This document shows positions 1 to 12,085 of a DNA stretch of 64,000 bases, piece after piece. The stretch covers positions 10,929,538 to 10,993,537 of the forward strand of contig OX467091.1 in assembly GCA_950106755.1 (NCBI GenBank). Direction: 5' to 3'. Positions within the stretch are counted from its first letter, which is position 1, and every line of letters starts with the position of its first letter. Made by a program: the position numbers and the translations under genes. The DNA comes from Climacium dendroides (Eukaryota > Streptophyta > Bryopsida > Hypnales > Climaciaceae). The notes under the pieces are model-generated. The model saw nothing but the letters and a program-made list of their open reading frames with translations, did not search any database and was not told the origin of the DNA.

Positions 1-98
1 GCTAGTAATCAACAGATGTTTTGGATACCAAAACTTTCTACATTTTGCAAACCATTGCTTAGTTTCTCCAGTTGAGAATTAGAGGCAAAACTACTTAC

Positions 99-960
99 CA
101 TAAGTTGTAATGGATAGCAAGCTTGACAGCCAGAGCGTGGTCAAAGGTATTCAAAGTCTCAAAGACGGCATTCCGTCTGAGGTAGCTTTCCACCGACTGA
201 TCTGTCAAGAAATTCTTGAAGACACCGTTGTGGAGGAGGAAGAGCATGCGTTCCCACATCTTGTCTCTCATGTCATCCATGGGTTCGTTGAAGTCGGGAG
301 ACGCAAACACTTTGTCACCCACTCTTCTTGACACAAACAAGTCGTGGTTTGCCATCAGGTTGAAAAGCCAGTCCCGGAGCTCCAAATCATGTCCATCCAA
401 TAATACCCTCATTGCCGACTTGTCGAAAGCAGGTTCATCTGCAAACCAAAACATTCCAGTCACAGAGAATCAATACCTCTGATCTTACCATGGCAAACAA
501 TTGATTGCAAGGGGTATTAAAATCCAATCAATCCGAAGTATAGAGGACGTATATATATAACATATACGTAAAAAGGAAACGTCAATGAAATCAGGACCTT
601 CTTTTTTAAATTCTTTACTAGATCCTAGCAATTGTTCAGCAGGGTTTGTGTTCAACGAACACCTTGAAGTCGGGATCAGGGTCCTTCATCTAGATCTGCA
701 AGCGCTCTTCAAAGCATCGAACTTGGAACTCAAAACCCAAGAAGCCCTATACTATGTTGGATTTCCTCTACTAGATTCACTGTAGTACCAGCTAACCATA
801 TATTGCAAGAATGAGATGAATCAAGAGTTGCGGAATTACCTGAATTCGCTTCCGGGGTTTCGTAAGCCAAGCAGACTGAGGCTTCAAAAGCAATAGCAGG
901 AACAGATCGTGACAAATGCTTCGTCAGCACTTGTATTCGCCATCCTGCACGGTCAGCCAT
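99..960 (-). CDS. ACX3: Peroxisomal acyl-CoA oxidase, ACX3-like (5' two exons, partial)
   Basis: Flavoenzyme of the first step of peroxisomal beta-oxidation: it oxidises medium-chain acyl-CoA to trans-2-enoyl-CoA, passing electrons to oxygen. Exon 1 is 840-960 (ATG at 960) and exon 2 is 99-438. The donor at 839-838 and the acceptor before 438 join in phase 1, giving ...PEANS-DEPAFDKS.... Exon 2 continues in the pattern of plant ACX3 N-terminal domains (LLDGHDLELRDWLF, then SPDFNEPMDDMRD, then the helix ending HYNLW). It ends in phase 2 at a GTAAGT donor, so the FAD and catalytic domains lie left of position 1. Residues 8-16 read RIQVLTKHL, a near-consensus PTS2 (R-I-x2-L-x2-H-L), which suits peroxisomal import. 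An in-frame ATG at 1008 would add 16 residues; 960 is preferred because it puts PTS2 near the N terminus, as in known ACX3. ACX2 and ACX1 fit less well. The family is firm; the exact orthologue is likely. Confidence 0.86.
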
Positions 961-1048
961 ATCCTCCTTCCAATAGAGATATTCACCTCGTCTTGCAACT
1001 CTGACCAATTCGTATTCAACAAAGAATCTCTCAACCTCTACTCGTCAG

Positions 1049-1425
1049 AAGATTTGCAATCTCTGTGCTCTCGCGGATGCTCGATCATCTGTAAAGCGCA
1101 TGTGCCAATCTGCAAGACACAGTTGGATAACAACCAAGTCGATAAGAATTTGTGGAATACCGCATGAAAAGTAGTTGAGCATTATGTAAAGAAGCATTCA
1201 ACGAAGAAAACGTCAGCCTCGATCTGCAGCCTCGATCTTCAATTTCTGCTCATCTCAAGATCTGTAGTCTATGTGCATGTCTCTCAACTGATTGTTTGAT
1301 CACCTGTAAGGCTCATGTCCCAATCTGCAAGACCCAGTTAGAGCAACCCAATTAGGGTTGTTGAACACTACATGAAAAGCTGTTGAGCTTCACGGAAAGC
1401 TTTACATTCGACTGAAGGCCTAAAT
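1049..1425. repeat. Diverged tandem duplication upstream of ACX3-like gene
   Basis: Two copies of about 160-170 bp (about 1049-1208 and 1256-1425) lie in tandem, just upstream of the ACX3-like start. Shared landmarks in the same order are a CTGTAA block followed by CATGT and CCAATCTGCAAGAC (around 1089-1120 and 1302-1332), then an ATGAAAAG block (1164 and 1371), then TTGAGC, then AAGCATTC or TTACATTCGA. The copies differ by many substitutions and small gaps, so the duplication is old. It falls where the promoter or 5' leader of the gene should be and may duplicate regulatory sequence; no coding potential is evident. Confidence 0.6.
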
Positions 1426-4053
1426 CAACCCATCAGAAAAAGAATTGGCAATCTTTGGCAACGTACCAGAAGCACAGTCGAGTTAAGAAGTTCCTACTCC
1501 AAAGACGACATCCCTTGAATCCCGTCAGTTGACGCGCCATACTACTGGTGATCCACCCGGAACCCAGAAGACGAAATCCCATGGTTGCAGAAATGGAATC
1601 AAACATCAACGTCCGTGGAATTCAACCAAAAAAGACCAAACTCCCAATTTGGAGAAAAAAATTAAAAAAAGAACCAAACAGACCGAACTCGAGGAAAGAA
1701 AACAGAAAAAAATAAAACCAAAAGACAAGAAAGTAGATTAAATCTAGGATTCGAGCGTATCTTTCGAATTATTTTTGGAGGAAAAGAAGCAAACAGTGTT
1801 TCTGGTCGAAAACGTGGAGCACCTCCATTAGTTTGGCTCATGATGGTGAAGGCCACTTTTATTTTGCACAGGTAAGCTTCAGACACAAAACTTAAAATTT
1901 GGACAACTGGAATCATTCTGTACATGATTTTTTAATCAGAGAACTTCTTTTCTTACTATTGAATGCATGCATGACATTGTTAACTAAAGCTGGGGTCACG
2001 GCTTTTATAGTTCCAAGGGAAGCGGGAGCCACGGCAATCCCAGCCAGCATGCCAATTTCCGAGCTAGCCAATGACTCTCTTGCAACTTTCCACTCATCCA
2101 ATGAGATAAACGTTGCATTTTTTGAGCCATCCAATGATTCTCTACAGATAATATCGGAGGCAACCCATTATGGCAATGCAGGTCATCCTATTTTTGTGCA
2201 AGAAGAGATGAGCAGTAATAAACTATAGCACAGTTCCCAACCCAATTGTGGCGCATTATGATTGGCTTCAAGACTTTCAATATTGCAACCAACCTTGGGT
2301 GGATTTTGCAATCAACCCTTAGTCAGAAATAGGAAGGTCTATATGTCAATTGACAAGTATGGTCGAACAAAATCTGCAACTCAAAAATTCATAGTAATTA
2401 TGTTTTGAGAAATAAAAATCTAGGAAATTATGGAAACCTTCCAAATTCTATTTTTGCATATGGGAAAATTTTCCATTGAAGAAATCCACCTTACAGATAC
2501 GTGTATCTGCTTAAGTGGTAAAAAATGGATTGCCTCCCTTAACTAAATTCACTTCATGGCATACAAAGAGGCATAATCCCTACTCAATGAGGAAATGGTT
2601 AAGAAATAGTAGGTTGGTTAACAATGTCATGTGGATTGACAACACACAATATATATCTTGATCATTCATATTTCACACCGTCTCTTGAATTTTACAAATA
2701 GGGACTATGTAATGTGAAGGTAGAGTCTTGTTATGAAAAATCAGAACATTGTTAACCAACCTAAGCCATTCCCCCTTAGAGATTGGGATAATCCCTTCTT
2801 TGATCTGTAGGAGTAGATATAGATTAACTTTGTAAAAGATGAGTTGGTCACTTTAGAAATCATCCTTTTTATATAGTGTAAATCATCTACTTAAAAAAAT
2901 TCATTAACGGTCAAATTATTGTGCAAGACCTTTCTTTTCCTCACAAAATTTTAAGAATGAATATTTGCACTTTTATTTTATATAGAAGAATTATTTGTCA
3001 TCCACCAAACTACTTTAGTCTACAATACCTTTACAAGATTAATCTACAAAGAGTCATCTCTAGTTGGGAAGTTGAAACACTAAGGGCTCCCATTTGGGGG
3101 GAGCGAAAAAGAACTTTTAATGTCAGTTAATAATGTTATGAATACAGCAAGTTGAATCAAGGCTTTTTTTTAAGGATCCCCATGCTATGACGCAACCAAT
3201 TATTTTCTTGTTATTGGTCATAACTTCAATTCTTGAATCATCTTCAATACTACTGAAAAAGACAACACAATAATATATAATGCTAAATAAGAAAGTTTCT
3301 AAGATATAAATTTTACGTTGTCACTTTTACAAAAATGGACTCCATTGATATTATACATGGTAATTGGAGTTTTTATTAAATAAAGACCAAATAAAGACCA
3401 AATATTAGTGTACCTATTGATGAACCTTATTTACTAAGATTTCAATCTCAAGTTACCTCTTGTTGATTAAACAACTATTCGACTCAAACACTTTTAGATT
3501 GTAGTCTTAAGGCACACAAATTAAAAAACTTCCTTGAGAAGCTTACAACAATACCATTGAATCCCTTTGAATTGCATGATGAGATATGACATTGAATTGA
3601 ATGATATGATTACATCCCATCACATTCAATCAAATACCATTGAAGCCCATCGGGTGATCGGGGACCATTGGATCGCATCAAATTAAATCTGACAACATCA
3701 AATCTCATCAAATTTTTTGCGTAAAATTGACCTGCAAGGTGTAATAACATCATATTGCATCAAATCCAATCTAATAATATCAAATCCGATTAGATTTTTG
3801 TGGAAAATTGGCTAACATTCTAGAGTGTCTTTTAAACTATTAAGAGCATCCAAGAAAAAATGTAGAATCGTATTAAATCAACATGACCATTACTCTTTGG
3901 TAGTATATGAAGAGCATGCAATTTGCCTCTCTATATTAAGATTTGTTAGTATGTGAAAAGAAATTTTGGATTTGAAGTATGTGTTGAGGAAGACTTATAC
4001 TCACCAATGGTTGTGTTGATTTCCTTCCATAGTGGATGCTCTAAGGTTGCATC
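1426..4053. other. Intergenic, AT-rich, no gene seen
   Basis: No supported gene. The longest open frame (1899-2228, plus, 109 codons) has no recognisable domain, and the antisense frame is also open, so I do not call it. Around 2065-2145 a short phrase CATCCAATGA/CCAATGACTCTCT recurs three times. From 3565 to 3790 the DNA is dominated by the repeated phrase CATCAAAT. Confidence 0.6.
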
Positions 4054-4495
4054 TTAACCCTTAAAGGACCCTTGTCCTTTGGGCTACCTACAAGCTAAAT
4101 TTTTGTTATGATTTTTTGAATTTTTTTTTTAAGATAAAAATATTAATTATCTTCATGGGAATGTAAATTTTTCAATCAGTGCCTTGGATCAAAAGTTATG
4201 CCCAAATAAGCTCAAAACAAGGGAGCAATTACAGCAAAAAATTTGAAAATTTGAAATTTTAAAAAAAATTCATAGATTATATTTTGTTTACATGAAAAGA
4301 TTTGATTCATTTCATTTGGATTTGTTATGAGAAAGTCATGGACAATCTTGTTTTGGGGGCAATTAGAATATCTTCTCGAAAAATAACTTGTACGATTCAT
4401 TTTTTAATGCAATTTTTACAATTTTTCAAAAAATGAGTTCCGCATGGTTTAGTTTGCTTCCTAGAGCAATCTCACCATTGGGATTAGTAGTACAG
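4054..4495 (+). mobile_element. Dispersed TTAA-bounded repeat family (family T), 3'-truncated copy
   Basis: Left terminus TTAACCCTTAAAGGACC at 4054-4070. The family landmarks follow in order: CAAAAGTTATG, a purine-rich run, AAAGATTTGATTCATT, GACAATCTTGTTTTG, and CTCACCATTGGGATTAGT. The copy stops near 4490, where LINE-like sequence begins. No coding capacity. The same ordered landmarks recur about ten times in this window in both orientations. Confidence 0.65.
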
Positions 4496-4499
4496 AATA

Positions 4500-5555
4500 C
4501 TCTTCCCACTCTTAAGTATATTGGGACAATTGTTGCCTTCCAAAAAAGATTGGTGGTTTGAAGCCATAGAAGCAACTATTATGCTTTGGGGATTTGTATG
4601 TAGAGTCAAAATTCTTGAGATGAAGGGCTATTCCAAACCCTTTATCTGCTCTTTTTTGGCATGGTCCAACCCCTAACTTTCGACCCTAGGCGATAGCAAT
4701 GGAGGAATAACTCTTCACTAATAGATTACACAACAAGTACTGGCCACAAGCTACTTAATAAACATTGTCAACCTAAGAGATCAATTCCATCCAAGTGGGC
4801 AAGACATCTCCGTAACATGTTCCTTCTGGATTAGAAAGAATTTTGGCATTAAACTAGATCTTTGAAAAAAAAACATTCATGTAGTCAGTTTAGCACAATG
4901 TGGTAGCAATTCATTCATGGAGAGTCAAGATAGTTCCAGGCATTGATACAAACTGCAATTGTTGTACCCTCAACATCAAAGCATTCTCCTTCTACAAATT
5001 CTACTCCTATCCACAAGCCCAAGACATTTGGGATTACCCCCAATCCATGAGGTACATAACCTATTGTATCTCTAGCCCTCATGCTAAATTAGACTTTTTC
5101 CAATGTATTTTTGGCTCCTCGTTCCCTAGACGATTTTGCAACTTCAAAATCATTTGGACCTCACTTTGTAGCTCTTTGATTTAGATCATTTGGATCTCAC
5201 AAAATAGCAAAGTTTTTATATAGTATCGTTGGCCTATGGAGTTCACCCAAAAGATCCTATGGGATGTTCTTTTGAATTATGGTTGTACTAAGCTACTAAA
5301 AACACAAACCATTGCCCACCAAAGACCTCAAAATGTTATTATCCTATGGACCAAGCTTGGTTTAGATCTCTTGTCACAGCAAGTAGAAATGGTACTAGCA
5401 TCATCTGGAATATGAGGGGTCCTCTTCTATCTCCTCTTAGTTTTGCTTTGCTTTTTCGCTTTTGCTCTTACCTCTTCATTGTCCAACCTTGGCCAACATG
5501 TTTCTTGGTTCGTCTTTTTGAATGCAATGGCTCTTTCCATTTATTCAAATAAATA
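4500..5555 (+). pseudogene. Degenerate LINE-like retrotransposon 3' end (zf-RVT region)
   Basis: Frames full of stops and shifts still show the C-terminal signature of a plant LINE reverse-transcriptase polyprotein. Around 4900-5030 the plus frame reads AIHSWRVKIVPGIDTNCNCC followed by KFYSYPQAQDIWDY, the W..K...D.NC..C ... F..CP.A..IW pattern of the zf-RVT zinc domain. Next come IIWTSLCSSLI and IIWTSQNSKVF (the usual hydrophobic W..RN stretch) and EFTQKILWDVLLNYGC. After 5346 the stretch FRSLVTASRNGTSIIWN matches a second fragment at 19012-19231. Upstream, 4620-4690 resembles the preceding part of the polyprotein. Dead element; the superfamily call rests on motif spacing. Confidence 0.6.
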
Positions 5556-5863
5556 AACAAATTCGATTCTGCTTGCACTTTTGCTACAATTTGTTTATCC
5601 AGTTGAATAAAATCAGAGTAGTGTCCACAGAAGAGGCACCGAATAGCTTGTTCTCGCTATTTAAGTTGTCACTACGTTACAGTAAGTCTCCTAATTCGGG
5701 AGACTTAGGCAATAATCTTCAGATTTTCGAGTAAATCATACACGCAACTCTTATGAAATGCAGAAATGTGCATTTCATAAATCATATTTGCGATCAGATC
5801 CGAGTTGCCCACCTAAAAAGACAACCCTCTCCCGAACCTTTCACAGTCCATCTTCCGACAGGG

Positions 5864-6004
5864 TAAGGTAAACCAGCCTATGACAGTCCAAATGCCAGCC
5901 AACCCATCACAGGCAAAAAAATTCTAGCGATGCACACGTCACAAACTGGAACGCCTGTGATGAGATGGCTCCCATCTGGGCTGGCATAGGCAAGAGTTAC
6001 CTTA
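5864..6004 (+). mobile_element. Foldback MITE, copy 1 (TA target site)
   Basis: About 140 bp flanked by TA, with ends AGGTAA and TTACCT. Long imperfect arms of about 48 bp (5866-5914 and 5952-6002) both contain GCCAGCC and end at the inner core CATCACAGGC / GCCTGTGATG. A second copy lies inverted at 36896-37051. This copy sits about 330 bp beyond the stop codon of the kinase gene, so it may be in its 3' UTR or terminator region. TA target and terminal repeats suggest a Tc1/mariner-type MITE, but the terminal motif is not the classic Stowaway one. Confidence 0.75.
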
Positions 6005-6336
6005 ATTGTACATAAAAAGCTACGCTCAAACACAACCCCCATCATTGCACAACTAAGTTAAGCCTGGCTACAATCATTAGAATACTGAAAAATTATAAAA
6101 TTATAAATTCATTCCAGGATTCCGCAAGCAAGACACTTGAAGTCCCACACAGGAGTCGAGCAAAGCTGATGGACTCTAAATTAGCTATCAGATTCTCTGA
6201 CAGCCATTCAATTGAATTTACAAGAACCATAGAGGGACCATGCAAGTCTGTCTCATTTGCTCCAAAACCTGTCAGCAGCATCGAACAGATGATCGATTTC
6301 CTCACGTTTTTTCTCTACAGCAAATATCCTAAGCAC

Positions 6337-8611
6337 CTACAAGATGGTCAGTTCGTCGTCTTCTTTCAGACGAGAACAGGGTCGCATGGCGGCTCCAAGA
6401 CAAGTGGTTGCCAACGTCTTGATAGCCACATAAGCAGTCTTGCGAGCCGATCCGGTATCCTCGTTTGGAAGATTGCAGAAATCGGCTTCAATTGTATTCT
6501 CTGACCGGCTCAGATCTCTATCTAAACTAGTACCCGTCCTGAACACCTCATTCATGGCCTTCAGCTGAGATTCCTGGAGCTCCAGAAGCTTCAAAGCACA
6601 AGCAGTGTTGGACCGAACCGAGCCACTGCCACGAGACGAGGACCGACTCACAGGATGCTCCACCAAGTCGTATTGGGAGATTATCAAATCCTGGACCTGT
6701 GGAATTTCACACAGGGGGTCTCCGCTTAACTCCACTGTGGCATAATCCTCCATAACCTCTGCTACAATACTGTCAGTAGGCTCTATGGTAAGCCCTAGCT
6801 CTTTCGAAACTCCTGGACTGATGCAGGGAGACAGTGGTATTGATGGCTTCTTTAAAACAGCACCGACTCTTGATCTCGGCTTTGTGTGGTGTGGCTTCAA
6901 CCAGTTGGCACTGGAGACTGCGTCGTGCTCGCACATCTCATCATCTAAGTCGATGGAAGCACTTGCACTGCTGGACCTAAAGGATGCGCTTGCGGACATG
7001 AAATCCTCCAAGGCTGTCTCAGACTCCACTTCACTACAATCTGCTGCAAGAGCAGTCGACACACTTGGCTCCTGGGTAATCTCGTCAAGTAAGCCATCAG
7101 CAGAGCTTTGTGCAGCGCCAGAGTCCTGTTCGGAGTTGGAGACCCTGTCTTCCCTCCCTGATAATCTTGACACCTGAGACAACAACCTCTTGTGGTGCGG
7201 GTATGAAGACACTTTCGCTCTTCGGACAGACGAGCCTGCAGGCCATGGCCGCTGTGCATTCACATTCCTTCGGACCACTCTAGAGATACTGTCCAATGAT
7301 GACAAAGAGACTTTCCTGTAACTGTCCTTCAAATCCTCGACAACATGTAACATGGAAGGACGCCGGTAGCGTGACGTCCGGACGCATTTGATGGCCAAGT
7401 TGATCATCTGTTTGAGAGGCTTAAAATTCCCAGGTAAGGGGATCTTCTTGTCCAGAACCTCGTTGAGTTTCCCCTGATTGATGAGCGGAAGAGCCCAGTC
7501 GAGAATGCTGGGAGGTTCATACGCCAAGTCAATTGCATTTCGGCCACTAATCATTTCCAGCAGCAAAATTCCAAAACTGAACACATCCGTCTTGGTGCTC
7601 AAATCCGAAGGTGTCTCATACTCAGGGTCCAGGTACCCCATGGTACCAGCTGGTGGAGTGGAGGTTTTTAACATATCCTCGATGTGACCTCTCAAAGCCA
7701 AACCAAAGTCGCCAAGCTTGGCATTCCAATTCTCATCGATTAACACGTTGGAGGATTTGATGTCCCTGTGGATAATGGGAGGAGAGGCTGAATGGAGGGC
7801 TAGTATTCCTTTGGCTATTTGCAGAGCCAAGTGGATGCGCATCACCCAGCTCAAAGGGGAGAAGTTGTCATGCAGATTCTCATGAAGCGTGCCGTTGGGC
7901 ATGTACTCTACCACTAGAAGCTTCTCGTCCTCCTCACGAGTGTACCCCAATAAGTTGACCAACCGTTCGCTCCAAATCTTGGACAGGATTTCGAGTTCAT
8001 TGTCGAAGGAGGTTTCATCCTGAAGGAGCTGCCGCGCGTAAGTTGCTCTCTTCACCGCTACTTGCATTCCATCTTTGAGCACACCCTTGTACACTTGACT
8101 ATGACTACCTTTGCCAAGAATGCTATCCTCCGAAAAGTCTCCTGTTGCAAGACGAAGTTCCTGCAAACCAAGACAAGCTTAGAAAGCTATCCGATTGGCA
8201 AAACTTCAGATACGTAGCTTTAAGATACGGTTTACAGATGCCAGGAGAGAGAAAGCGTGAACTTTCTAAAATAGTTTGATGAAATGTGGGTACAATAATC
8301 AGATTCAAATTAATGAAACAGGATGTATGCGAGGGGCCAGCTGAAGAGGGGATAGACTACATCTAATTGATGGACCGTTAGTTTGCCTCATTCAACAAGG
8401 GAGTTAAGTAACCCAGTGACATATGTGTAAAGGGAATCGAAAGTTCAGACAAAAGAGAAAAAACTCTGTGAAAGGAAGAGAACAGTAGGACACTCACAGA
8501 AAACGAAAAGACCTGCGGATTCACAGGTCGTTGCTTCTGTCTCTTCTGCTTCTGATGTGCAGTTTCGCATGTCCCAAGGGCAGCGTCAGTTCGACAGGAC
8601 AAATACCCCAT
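6337..8611 (-). CDS. Receptor-like cytoplasmic Ser/Thr kinase, CRINKLY4-related
   Basis: Two exons: 8498-8611 (38 codons) and 6337-8160, joined in phase 0 across a 337-bp GTGAGT...TTTGCAG intron, giving 645 aa. The join restores QVFSFS-ELRLATGDFSED, the usual lead-in to plant receptor-kinase domains. Kinase domain about 52-310: P-loop GKGSHSQVYKG (54-64), ATP lysine K75 in VAVK, alpha-C glutamate E93, HRDIKSSN (catalytic D171), DFG (189-191) and GTMGYLDPE. All catalytic residues are present, so it should be active. There is no signal peptide or membrane helix. The start MGYLSC has Gly2 and Cys6, suited to N-myristoylation and S-acylation, so plasma-membrane anchoring is likely. A 335-residue Ser-rich tail of unknown function follows. 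It resembles the small Arabidopsis kinase group related to CRINKLY4; substrate and pathway cannot be read from sequence. Confidence 0.9.
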
Positions 8612-10258
8612 AGCTAAGCACTCCAGTAACTCATTTGCACTTTACTCCCAGCCGCCCTACACCGACAGTCCAGAAGTAAACTTCGCACCATCTGCCGCCA
8701 CAATATCAGCTCCAACTGGATGGACTACTCCGAAACCACGAGAAGAGAATATTAGTATTCCTGAAATCGCCTTCCATGTTTGGGCAACCCCAGTTTGCAG
8801 CACACAACTTCAGGGCAAATTGGCACCTGAGCCCAAGTTCTCTCTCAAAGAATGTGCTCTTATTCTATACCAGAACCCTCTTGGCTACAGTTGCCTAGCC
8901 CTGCGTCCTGTCCTCGCGAGACGACAGCAGCTACAGCCCTTTACTAGAACTTCGATACCTGCAAAACATTCCAAAGAATCCTTCAGAAAACGGTGTCTAC
9001 AAGTGTTTTAAGTGAAGTTGGTAAGTGCTCTGAAAACACCGTCTCTTCACTTTCTCTTACATCCTCTACTTTTGATGACGTGAACCTTTCCCGACCTTGG
9101 TTCGTATTGAAACCACACTTCGAGGGAGCTGATTGAAGGCTTTGCAATGTAGTTGTGGCATAGTATTACACTGACAGACAACATTTCTACTTTACACTTT
9201 CAGAATACCATCACACTACCGACCACCCAAACCCGCAAGTATCAGTGTGAAACAGGACTACACTCTCCCTGTTACGAAATGCTATGATCACAACTGAAGC
9301 TCGAAGCGCTACAACTCAATGCAAGCAATAACAAGTCACCCAAATCCCACTAAATGCGACACCAAGAACCAACAGTAACAAAATCGGTGACCTTTCAGAA
9401 CTATAAATACTCCTGAAATCGAAAAACCCCTTTTCCACGAGAACAGCGCTACTACGCACCCCCCCCCCTTCCGATTCCCACAATTTCCTCACAAAAACTG
9501 ATTTGTCCATTACCAAGCCAACCTCAAACACGTCTTCCTCAACACCAAAACACCCTCCCACGCGCCTATCCCCCATCCTCACAGCAACTCAACAGATCTG
9601 CAAACCAAATCTACCCTCCCTGAACTTCCACACTACAACAAAACCCTCCACTCCAAACTCATCAGCCAAACCCATCTCCACATTGAACACCCAAACTCAC
9701 AACTGGAATCACAGAACACTCCGCGAATCACGAAGCCCGTCACTGTACACACGAAAAACCTACCTCTTTCCTGCTCATCGTCTCTCCGATCCACAATCCT
9801 CTACAGCAACCCAACCAAGCTTTCAGTGCACAACTCCAGGAGCGAAAGCGCGCACGAAGGTGCATCAACAGCACTCACTCACTAATGGTGAAGAAGCCAA
9901 GCTTCGTGAGCTTGTGTGTGAGCTTGTGAGCTTGGATTGGCACTGGCAATGGCGTGAAGAGGCTCCAACGATCAGCTCCGCATGTTACGACTGGGGAGGC
10001 AGGAATTGTAAATTGTGAAATGATGTGGTTTTCTGCAAGGGGGAGGGGATTCTGGAGGGACGGGCGCTGGAAGTTAGTGTGCGTGTTTTTGGTGTGGGCG
10101 TGTGTGCGTGGCCTTGGGAGGCCGTTGAGGAGAAGCCGACGGCGAGCCAGGCGCAAGGGCGGAGGGGACGGATGAATGGTATTGGATGAATACTGTGGAT
10201 GAATAAAGCACAGTGGCATTCCGGGCGTTATTGTCTGGAGAGTACACGATGTTGCCAA
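8612..10258 (-). promoter_or_regulatory. Presumed promoter and 5' leader region of the kinase gene
   Basis: Higher-complexity, GC-richer DNA directly upstream of the kinase start. On the minus strand 9990-10180 is C/T-rich, as plant 5' leaders often are. A TATA-like CTATAAATAC on the plus strand at 9401-9410 would fit a divergent transcript. At 9908-9936 the word GTGAGCTTGT is reiterated. Open frames of 171 codons (9503-10018, plus) and 127 codons (9875-10258, minus) are biased in composition, show no domain, and are not called. Confidence 0.4.
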
Positions 10259-11086
10259 CCGAATTCTTTGGGGCTGCGGGGACGGACGAGAATCATCCGG
10301 TTTTCAGTCGTTCGTGGTTTTTTCATTCTTTTGGGGTGATAGTGGATGAAAGTTTCAGAGTACTAAGTTATAACTTACTGTACGCTCCTTCAGGACACTA
10401 ATAATGGAATTTAATGTTAACCGCACTACGGTAATTGATCTAGAAATGCTGTAAGTTTTTGCTCTCGATGAATATTTTTTACCATCTATGCTTAAAGAGA
10501 TCTTTTCTTTTAATAGTATGTTTATAGTTAAGAAAATATCAAGAGTAAAAAATTATAGCATTTTCAAATCAATTAGTGTGATAATATTAAATTTTATTAT
10601 TAGAATATTGCATTGGATTGCAAATATTTACACAAAGTGTTCATACCCACTATGGATCTTTTTTCCAGTTGCATCTGTATCAACATTCATCCTACATTTT
10701 AAATCTTCAAATGTTAAACTAATGTAAATAGGGAAACAATTAGGAAGAGAAGACTGGTCCATCGTGAATGTGTCTACTTTAACATTATTCATTGATTGCA
10801 ATGGGGGACCATTTTACCTGAAGAAAGCCATAATAAGGTGGGCATTCCCATCAAAGACAATTTTTGTATTGCATCCCTATCTCCATTTATTTAACATTCC
10901 AACTCTTTAAATGCTAGATAAAAGTAGATAGGAACATAGTTGGGAAAAAAGTCTACACTAATGGATATGCCTATTTTACATTCTTAATTCCCTTCATTGC
11001 ACTATTGTGGAGCCAATCATAGTTAGTATAAATTAAGTAGTTTGAATGTAACATAAATGTATTGTGATCAGTGAGAATATGTGCAA
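10259..11086. other. AT-rich intergenic DNA, nothing recognised
   Basis: No gene. 10650-10795 and 10855-10995 show weak similarity to one another (both run from a TGCATC phrase to a short CATTGCA-like phrase) and may be an old duplication. Confidence 0.5.
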
Positions 11087-11287
11087 CAAGTGTTTATGAT
11101 GTCCCAAAATGTAATGAAAAGGAGGGTTGAATTAATGATCAGTCTGAGTATGTATAAGTGTTTATGTTGCTCTATAATGTAATGAAACGGAGGGTTGAAT
11201 TAATGATGTTTGAATGTGTGCAATAAGTGTTTGCAATGTCTTAGAATGTAATGAAAGGGAGTGTTGAATTAATGATGTCTAAATGTA
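11087..11287. repeat. Tandem repeat, about 68 bp x 3
   Basis: Three consecutive units marked by GTTGAATTAATGAT at about 11126, 11194 and 11263, each preceded by AATGTAATGAAA and by an AAGTGTTT phrase. Units differ by a few bases. No coding meaning. Confidence 0.8.
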
Positions 11288-12085
11288 CCTACCTAGAAAA
11301 CAATATTATCCTAAAGGTCGAAGTAGCTTAGCACAATGTTTAAGAAGTTTTTTTTACTTTTATCGGCTATTTTCCTTCAATTCCCAAATTGAACCAGTTT
11401 TTCAAGTACAAAGTCTGGTTATTTTCTCTATTTTTCATTCAAAATAGAATTTAAAAAAAAATTTGCACCGTTTTTTTTGCTAATGTTTTCAAACTACAAC
11501 CGGATTTTTTACCAATTCCACTAGCTAACTTTAAACTAGCTACCAGTTTTTTCCATGCATTGGCTTAGCAAAGGACTTATTAATGAAAACTAAGTTTACC
11601 TACTTAGAAATTGATGTTCTCTTGAAGAATTAGGTGTGGCCTAACTTCCCTGCCTTTTAGTGAAGAATGATTCTTTGTTTTGAGTCTATATCCTTGAATC
11701 TTCAATAGTATTTTGGGAACCTTGTACATTCTTTGATAATGATATGTTGATTACATTACAGAGACACTTTAATCCCTAAAGATGCATTTACATCATTAGG
11801 ACATTTGAACATTGAAAAGAATTGAATTATACTTGCCAATCCAAAGTTATCTAGAAATTGAATCCATGTATTTTTAATGTTAGTAATCTAAATTGCTTAT
11901 TAGACTTAATATCAAAACCATATGAATACGGTATTGAAAATGCATCATAACAATTTTGAGATGTGGTTGCTATATGTCATTTGTAATGCAAATGGAATTT
12001 TTTATATTTATTTGTTTGTTTGTTTATCTATTGAATGGATTCTTTTATATGGTACATTTTGTTGTCACAACTACAATCAAGTTAA

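Noticed and set aside
1899..2228. 109-codon plus frame
   Set aside because: No domain, no promoter context, antisense also open.
9503..10018. 171-codon plus-strand frame upstream of the kinase
   Set aside because: Thr/Ser/Pro/His-rich low-complexity translation with no domain, overlapping an equally open minus frame; probably leader or promoter DNA.
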